DNA of 8,892 bases, taken from positions 1 to 8,892 of the forward strand of contig JAPOYQ010000469.1 in the NCBI GenBank assembly GCA_026706505.1, given 5' to 3'. Below the pieces are notes generated by a model. That model was not told where the DNA came from and made no database searches. It saw only the letters and a list, made by a program, of their open reading frames with translations. A program made the position numbers and the translations under genes. The DNA is from Gemmatimonadota bacterium. Lineage in GTDB: Bacteria > Latescibacterota > UBA2968 > UBA8231. Positions 5,545 through 8,892 of this stretch are shown here, piece after piece (position 1 is the first letter of the stretch; each line of letters starts with the position of its first letter).

Positions 5545-5769
5545 GTGCTAGGCGTCGTCTTAGAAGTTCTAACGAGTAGCGAGGAGAGGGCCCGCGAGAT
5601 CTCCAAAAAAGGAACAGACATGGGAGCCATGCACGTCACCGTCACCATTCGCATTCCGGCTGCGCCGCACCGTAGTTGGGAAGGGCTGTTTCTGGTTGAT
5701 GCGGGCGCGACGGATTGCCTCGTCCCAAGGCCGCATCTCGAAGCTATCGGCCTCATGCCAAAAGGCTAG
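5545..5769 (+). pseudogene. Truncated clan AA (retropepsin-like) aspartic protease
   Basis: The GTG at 5545 has a strong AAGGAGGGG ribosome binding site 8 nt upstream; an internal ATG at 5620 with AAGGA also fits and matches where I expect family members to start (MGAMHVTVTIRIP). The stretch WEGLFLVDAGATDCLVPRPH, followed by LEAIGLMPKG, is the N-terminal half of small bacterial aspartic proteases of about 120-130 aa. The catalytic D-T/S-G is here Asp52-Ala-Gly, which lacks the usual hydroxyl residue. The frame stops at a TAG directly after GLMPKG, so the flap and the second conserved hydrophobic-Gly motif are missing. With both defects it is very unlikely to be an active protease. The PIN toxin gene begins 11 bp later, suggesting that a deletion joined the two. 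The first 25 residues from the GTG match nothing I know. Confidence 0.7.
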
Positions 5770-5780
5770 CGGAGCGCATC

Positions 5781-6278
5781 GTGAATAGCAAGTTGGCTAG
5801 TCTCCCCGTCGTTTACTTGGAGACGACGGTGGTGAGTTATCTCGCGGCCAAGCCAAGCCGTGATGTAGTCGTAGCCGGACATCAGCAATCGACCCAAGAA
5901 TGGTGGGAGTATAGAAGACAAGACTTCAGAGTCGTTGCTTCGCAACTCGTGCTCCAAGAGGCCGGTGGAGGTGATGTGCAGGTCGCTCAGCGCAGACTGG
6001 ACATACTGCAAGGTGTGGAGTTACTTGAAATCACCCCAGACGCGACCGCTTTGGCGCATGCTTTGGTAGAAAATGCAGCCATTCCTAAGACTTCTCTTGA
6101 GGATGCCTTGCACGTTGCGGTCGCCGTCGTCAGCCGCTGTACGTATCTGATGACGTGGAACTATCGCCACTTAGCCGGTGCCGGCGCGAGAGCGCGCATT
6201 GAGGCATTCTGTCGAGATAAAGGATATGAGCCAGCGATTATCTGTACGCCGGAGGAACTTTTGGAGGATGCGCCATGA
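5781..6278 (+). CDS. VapC-family PIN-domain toxin ribonuclease, 165 aa
   Basis: Start chosen at the GTG at 5781 (GGAG about 7 nt upstream); the open frame back to 5715 would overlap the protease fragment and adds an unlikely leader. The product carries PIN-domain hallmarks: VYLETT near the N-terminus (Glu14 in place of the usual Asp, common in this subfamily), Glu60 in SQLVLQE, Asp108 in TSLEDALHVAVA and MTWNYRHLA (Asn127). These would form the metal-binding site of a single-stranded RNA endonuclease that blocks translation by cutting RNA. The target RNA cannot be told from sequence. The stop overlaps the start of the next gene (ATGA), the usual coupling in toxin-antitoxin pairs. The toxin comes first, the reverse of canonical vapBC order. 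No promoter was recognised in 5510-5780, so it may be read from upstream. Confidence 0.88.
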   Translation: MNSKLASLPVVYLETTVVSYLAAKPSRDVVVAGHQQSTQEWWEYRRQDFRVVASQLVLQEAGGGDVQVAQRRLDILQGVELLEITPDATALAHALVENAAIPKTSLEDALHVAVAVVSRCTYLMTWNYRHLAGAGARARIEAFCRDKGYEPAIICTPEELLEDAP

Positions 6279-6466
6279 AAGAGGATCCCATCGTCGCCGA
6301 AGTGCGGCGCATTAGACAGGAACATGCAGCGCGGTTCGGCTACGACTTGGATTTGATCGTCGCGGATCTCAAAGCGCAAGAGCAAGCCAGCGGCCGACAG
6401 TATATCAGATTGCCCTCCCGTCGTTTGGCGGACCAGAAGACGGGGCCGCCGGCTGCGACCGATTAG
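6275..6466 (+). CDS. Probable antitoxin partner of the PIN toxin, 63 aa
   Basis: The ATG at 6275 lies in an ATGA overlap with the toxin stop, and TTGGAGGATG supplies the ribosome binding site inside the toxin's 3' end. The product begins MKEDPIVAEVRRIRQEHAAR, with FGYDLDLIVADLKAQEQASG next: a charged helical protein with a disordered basic and Pro/Ala-rich tail. Small proteins with this PIVEEVRRxRxxHAxxFxYD pattern are, as I recall, regularly encoded next to PIN toxins of this subfamily and annotated as hypothetical. No classical DNA-binding fold (ribbon-helix-helix, AbrB, Phd) is evident. By position and size it is the likely antitoxin, which would bind the toxin and occlude its active site; this is inference. 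Confidence 0.75.
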   Translation: MKEDPIVAEVRRIRQEHAARFGYDLDLIVADLKAQEQASGRQYIRLPSRRLADQKTGPPAATD

Positions 6467-6516
6467 TCGACGCGCTCGATACATTCGTCGTATATCCGCC
6501 GTGCCACGGCGAATTC

Positions 6517-6595
6517 GGTAGTGTATCGGTTTGAAATTTCCAGTCCTCTGATAAAGGGAAGAAACGCCCGAAAAAATTCAAACTGATACACTACC
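6517..6595. mobile_element. 79-bp MITE-like element with 19-bp terminal inverted repeats
   Basis: The ends read GGTAGTGTATCGGTTTGAA and, inverted, GGTAGTGTATCAGTTTGAA (18 of 19 identical). The interior is AT-rich with no reading frame. It is non-autonomous, so a transposase elsewhere in the genome would be needed. TA dinucleotides sit symmetrically in both ends (positions 3-4), as would fit a TA-targeting transposon with outer bases from the target, but no clear target duplication is visible. It lies between the antitoxin gene and the hypothetical gene at 7104-6724. The rest of the spacer (6467-6516, 6596-6723) shows only a short 7-bp-arm palindrome at 6498-6512. Confidence 0.8.
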
Positions 6596-6723
6596 CCATG
6601 ATCCATCTCATACTCAAAAGACTCGCATGATAACAGAGTTTTAAAACGGTCTCTAAAAGCAACTGGCTAGCGTATAAAAGGAGACAGCGGCGCGGCCTAT
6701 GGCTCAAGCGGAACGCCGTATGG

Positions 6724-7104
6724 TTAATCCTCTTTGCCCTCTATCAGCCAAGCCCAGGCTATTGACCGTTCCAACTCGCCGGCCTCGGCTGTGGTAAACT
6801 CATCGAGATCGGCGCTGTCTGTACTCGAGACGGTACAGCGCGGTGGATCGGATTGTTCTACTTGCATGGTCAGCGGAGGAGCACTGTCTGCTATGCTCCA
6901 CCAAAGCGACACATATAGCCGCCCGTCGAGCGTTTGGGCGTGGAGATACCATGCAGTGTGCGGCAATTGCATGGTCTCGCCTGTGTCGAGGGTTCGCCGT
7001 AACAGGGGGCGCAGATAGTCCAGCATCTCGGGGTGGACTTCTTCCAGAGCCGCGCAGTGCCGATGGCCGGTCTCGCGGATGATGTGCTCTAGGTAGAGCT
7101 GCAC
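6724..7104 (-). CDS. Uncharacterised 126-aa protein
   Basis: The frame starts at a GTG (7104-7102) with AAGGG about 11 nt upstream and ends at TAA (6726-6724). The product begins MQLYLEHIIRETGHRHCAAL and mixes a helical first half (EEVHPEMLDYLRPLLRRTL) with a strand-rich second half (WYLHAQTLDGRLYVSLWW, LTMQVEQS). It ends in an acidic helix. It has no signal peptide or membrane span and should be cytoplasmic. I do not recognise a family. It is on the strand of the cysteine desulfurase, about 150 bp further on, and could belong to the same transcript as an accessory gene of the modification island. Protein-like composition supports a real gene. Confidence 0.6.
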   Translation of the reverse strand: MQLYLEHIIRETGHRHCAALEEVHPEMLDYLRPLLRRTLDTGETMQLPHTAWYLHAQTLDGRLYVSLWWSIADSAPPLTMQVEQSDPPRCTVSSTDSADLDEFTTAEAGELERSIAWAWLIEGKED

Positions 7105-7141
7105 GGGTCAAATTCCCTTAGTTGTCTCCCAGTAAGCATGC

Positions 7142-7258
7142 TTAGGCCAGCCAAGTATCCCAAGCCGCTAGCGCTGCTTCACAGGCTTTGCGGGTGTTCG
7201 GGGCGATGCTGGAGGAGACCAAGCGCCGGACATCTAGCTTCGGCCCAGCCTCGATCAT
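7142..7258 (-). pseudogene. Tyrosine recombinase (integrase) N-terminal stub, 38 codons
   Basis: An ATG at 7258-7256 overlaps the desulfurase TGA (ATGA). The frame encodes LVSSSIAPNTRKACEAALAA followed by WDTWLA, ending at TAA (7144-7142). The APNTRKAxxxALxxWxxWL pattern is the start of the SAM-like core-binding domain of phage-type integrases, normally followed by about 250 further residues including the catalytic R-H-R-Y. None of these follow in any frame that I can read, so only the N-terminal end remains. The stop falls in a perfect 12-bp palindrome (TAAGCATGCTTA, 7133-7144). It may be the relic of an integrase that once moved the island. Confidence 0.6.
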
Positions 7259-8439
7259 CTTGGCCGGGATTCGGTCTCCAAAGAAAGAGTAGCAAGAGCT
7301 TCCCCAAGTAGGTGTGACGCACTCTCAATATCCTCGAAAGAGGTAAATCGGCCAAAGCTAAAGCGGATGGAAGCGTCGCTTTGCGCTGTGGTCAGACCGA
7401 GAGCGCGAAGTACGTGGGATGGCTCGGGAATGCCTGACGCACACGCAGCGCCGGTGGACGCGGCAAGCCTCGGCTGAAGGACGCCAAGGATGTCCTCTGC
7501 CTGGAAGCCGTCAAAGCAGATATTGGCATTGCCCGGATGGCGCTGCTCTCCGACCATTCCATTTATGTTAATCGGGAAATCCCCGCCTTGTAGCAGGCGA
7601 ATGAATGTATCGCGTTGGCAAGCGACCCGCTTGCGTTCCTCTTCCGCTTTGTCGTCGGCAACGATCTCGGCTGCCGCTGCCATGCCGACGCAAAGTGGCA
7701 TCGGAACAGTACCGGAACGCAGACCTTCTTGCTGTCCACCACCATAAATCAAGGGCTCAAGCGATTCTTTGAGATCGCGGCGAAGGTACAACGCGCCAAT
7801 GCCTTGAGGACCATACATCTTGTGGCCCGAAAGGCTTATCAGGTCGGCATGTGTGGCAAGATCACTCACGTCCATGGCACAGGGCGCTTGCGCTGCATCA
7901 CAATGAAACAGTATGCCATGGGGCGCGAGCAGTTTAGCAATCCGCGGAATGTCCTGAATGGTTCCAACTTCGTTGTTCACCGCCATTACAGAAAACAGGA
8001 GAACACTCTCGTCTAAGCGTTTCTCCAACGCATCGAAATCGACAACTCCTTCCCCGTCCACTGGAATGACCTCGACCGTGAATCCCTCACGCTCAGATAG
8101 TGCCCGTGCGGCACCCAAAACGCACTTGTGCTCGATTGCGCTGACGAGGATACGCCGACGGCCCCTTGGCGCACGCCGAGCAAGCCCGAATAACGCGAGG
8201 TTGTTGGCTTCTGTGGCACCGGAGGTGAAGATCACTTCATCGGCGTCGGCTCCTATCAACGCCGCTACGGACGAGGCTGCCTCCTCAACTGCTGTGTTGG
8301 CTCGCCATCCGACAACATGATCGCTTGAGTGAGGATTGCCGAATGACTCGCTCCAACAGGGAGCCATCTTTGCCAAAACCTGTGGATCAACTGGCGTGGT
8401 CGCCTGATAATCCGCGTAGATGGTCTCTTGATTGTCCAT
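7255..8439 (-). CDS. PLP-dependent cysteine desulfurase, IscS/DndA/SspA type, 394 aa
   Basis: The enzyme removes sulfur from L-cysteine, giving alanine and a protein persulfide that is passed to an acceptor. The ATG at 8439 has GGAG 7 nt upstream. Class V aminotransferase features are complete: SGATEANN (73-80), His104 stacking on PLP, Asp181 in DAAQ, the PLP lysine Lys207 in LSGHKMYGPQGIGALY, GGGQQEGLRSGT (233-244) and the catalytic cysteine Cys333 in STGAACASGIPEPSHVLRAL. The length is that of group I desulfurases. No iscU/iscA/hesB genes lie nearby; instead a DUF4007 gene is divergent. This points to the sulfur donor of a DNA phosphorothioation system (DndA/SspA role) rather than housekeeping Fe-S assembly. 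The two functions cannot be told apart from this sequence alone. It shares a palindromic divergent promoter with the DUF4007 gene. Confidence 0.92.
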   Translation of the reverse strand: MDNQETIYADYQATTPVDPQVLAKMAPCWSESFGNPHSSDHVVGWRANTAVEEAASSVAALIGADADEVIFTSGATEANNLALFGLARRAPRGRRRILVSAIEHKCVLGAARALSEREGFTVEVIPVDGEGVVDFDALEKRLDESVLLFSVMAVNNEVGTIQDIPRIAKLLAPHGILFHCDAAQAPCAMDVSDLATHADLISLSGHKMYGPQGIGALYLRRDLKESLEPLIYGGGQQEGLRSGTVPMPLCVGMAAAAEIVADDKAEEERKRVACQRDTFIRLLQGGDFPININGMVGEQRHPGNANICFDGFQAEDILGVLQPRLAASTGAACASGIPEPSHVLRALGLTTAQSDASIRFSFGRFTSFEDIESASHLLGEALATLSLETESRPR

Positions 8440-8464
8440 TCTTAGCTCCGGGAGCCTGCCGTCA

Positions 8465-8498
8465 GTTGACAGTATCGCAGGGTATAGATATTGTCAAC
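8465..8498. promoter_or_regulatory. Palindromic divergent promoter/operator between desulfurase and DUF4007 genes
   Basis: GTTGACAGTATC (8465-8476) and GATATTGTCAAC (8487-8498) are inverted copies with one mismatch. On the plus strand TTGACA (8466-8471), 17 bp, TATTGT (8489-8494) faces the DUF4007 gene. On the minus strand TTGACA (8497-8492), 17 bp, TACTGT (8474-8469) faces the desulfurase gene. Each -35 thus overlaps the other strand's -10, so the two polymerases would compete for one site. A dimeric regulator or this exclusion could balance the two transcripts. Predicted leaders are about 20 nt (desulfurase) and 65 nt (DUF4007). Confidence 0.65.
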
Positions 8499-8566
8499 CT
8501 AGCGGCCCGAAAGTCTATTTGGGTTGCCCGCTTGGTCGCAGCAGACTATCCCGGCGCATAGAGGCG

Positions 8567-8892
8567 ATGCTACGAGGACCCCTCCACCAAGACGATTACC
8601 AACCACAGCTATCCGGGCATGAGACGTTTCCGCTCCGGTATGGATGGCTCAAGAAAGCCTTCGATGCCGTCCGGGAAACCGAGGACGACCATAATAACAG
8701 GTCGGTCTTCTTGGCAGACGATGCCATCGCACGGTTCGGGGTCGGCAAGAACATGGTGTCCTCTATCCGGCATTGGGCAACGGCGTCAGGTGTCATCAAG
8801 GACGTATCGCGCCGCATAGTAACCACAGCACTTGGCCAGCGTTTATTTGGTCCAGGTGGCCTTGACCCGTACATGGAAAACCCGGCTACTGC
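8567..8892 (+). CDS. DUF4007 family protein, N-terminal part (gene runs off the window)
   Basis: From the ATG at 8567 (GAGG a few bases upstream) the frame is open for 108 codons to the window edge. LSGHETFPLRYGWLKKAFDA (residues 15-34), FLADDAIARFGVGKNMVSSI (48-67) and LGQRLFGPGGLDPYMENPAT (89-108) are strongly characteristic of DUF4007 (PF13182) as I remember the family. The VGKNMVSSIRHWA segment looks like a helix-turn-helix. From memory, DUF4007 proteins are encoded beside PAPS-reductase-like ATP pyrophosphatases (DndC/SspD type) and the family corresponds to the SspB position in phosphorothioation loci; this needs checking. Divergent arrangement with the cysteine desulfurase supports that reading. 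Downstream genes, expected to include an ATPase and the PAPS-reductase-like protein, are outside the window. The frames on either strand within this stretch are shadows. Confidence 0.85.
   Translation, partial: MLRGPLHQDDYQPQLSGHETFPLRYGWLKKAFDAVRETEDDHNNRSVFLADDAIARFGVGKNMVSSIRHWATASGVIKDVSRRIVTTALGQRLFGPGGLDPYMENPAT

Noticed and set aside
5715..5780. Longer N-terminus for the PIN toxin
   Set aside because: It would overlap the protease fragment and adds a basic leader absent from PIN proteins; the GTG at 5781 sits just before the VYLETT motif with a GGAG site.
6498..6512. CGCCGTGCCACGGCG palindrome after the antitoxin gene
   Set aside because: Seven-bp arms with a single central base cannot form a proper hairpin as they stand, no T-run follows, and chance is likely; not listed as a terminator.
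8596..8874. Minus-strand 92-aa frame and plus-strand 66-aa frame (8619-8819) at the right end
   Set aside because: Both are shadows of the DUF4007 reading frame, which is open to the window edge and carries conserved family motifs.
1..8892. CRISPR arrays, tRNA and rRNA genes
   Set aside because: No regularly spaced repeats of CRISPR type, no cloverleaf-like sequence and no rRNA-like stretch were seen by eye; a covariance-model scan was not possible.

Overview
The window is 8.9 kb of moderately GC-rich bacterial DNA with compact genes, frequent ATGA stop/start overlaps and recognisable Shine-Dalgarno sites. No rRNA, tRNA or CRISPR array was seen. The organism cannot be named from this sequence. 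A cadherin-like PF12733 domain of a style I associate with marine and sponge-symbiont genomes, together with a cytoplasmic kinase-receiver-winged-helix fusion of a kind common in Chloroflexota and similar uncultured phyla, hints at such an environmental lineage. This is a weak inference. Gene remnants, short palindromic elements and an integrase stub mark it as accessory, rearranged DNA.

Left part, minus strand (2809 down to 1): a row of exported or membrane proteins. In transcription order these are a broken gene for a secreted cadherin-like protein (2809-2512), a signal-peptide plus single-TM protein (2446-2093), a lipoprotein translationally coupled to it that carries cadherin-like and fibronectin-III-like domains (2096-975), a perfect 17-bp inverted repeat, a 50-aa membrane protein that is a shortened relative of the 2446-2093 product (836-684), a doubtful small ORF (623-441), a 71-aa coiled-coil protein (427-212), and the first 53 codons of a secreted protein that runs off the window (161-1).

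Middle, plus strand: a 799-residue soluble signalling protein (3066-5465) joins GAF, PAS, histidine kinase, receiver and OmpR/PhoB-type winged helix in one chain. Its upstream region holds a consensus-like sigma-70 promoter and, directly abutting the -35, an array of 11-bp-phased GTGATATT-like direct repeats. That is the layout expected for an OmpR/PhoB-family binding region, so the protein may regulate its own gene and perhaps the divergent secreted-protein genes. After it come a truncated aspartic-protease gene (5545-5769) and a VapC-type PIN toxin overlapped by its probable antitoxin (5781-6466).

Three related palindromic elements (2468-2525, 5471-5509, 6517-6595) with ends close to GGTAGTGTATCNGTTTGAA separate these blocks. 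One of them lies at the truncation point of the cadherin-like gene.

Right part: an unrecognised 126-aa protein (7104-6724), a tyrosine-recombinase N-terminal stub (7258-7142) overlapping the stop of an IscS/DndA/SspA-type cysteine desulfurase (8439-7255), and, divergently, the start of a DUF4007 protein (8567 to the window end). Desulfurase plus DUF4007 suggests the edge of a DNA phosphorothioation (Ssp/Dnd-like) defence island. The two genes share a palindromic divergent promoter in which each strand reads TTGACA, 17 bp, TAYTGT. No gene-free stretch exceeds about 260 bp; the spacers at 428-683, 837-974, 2810-3065, 6467-6723 and 8440-8566 hold only the elements listed.
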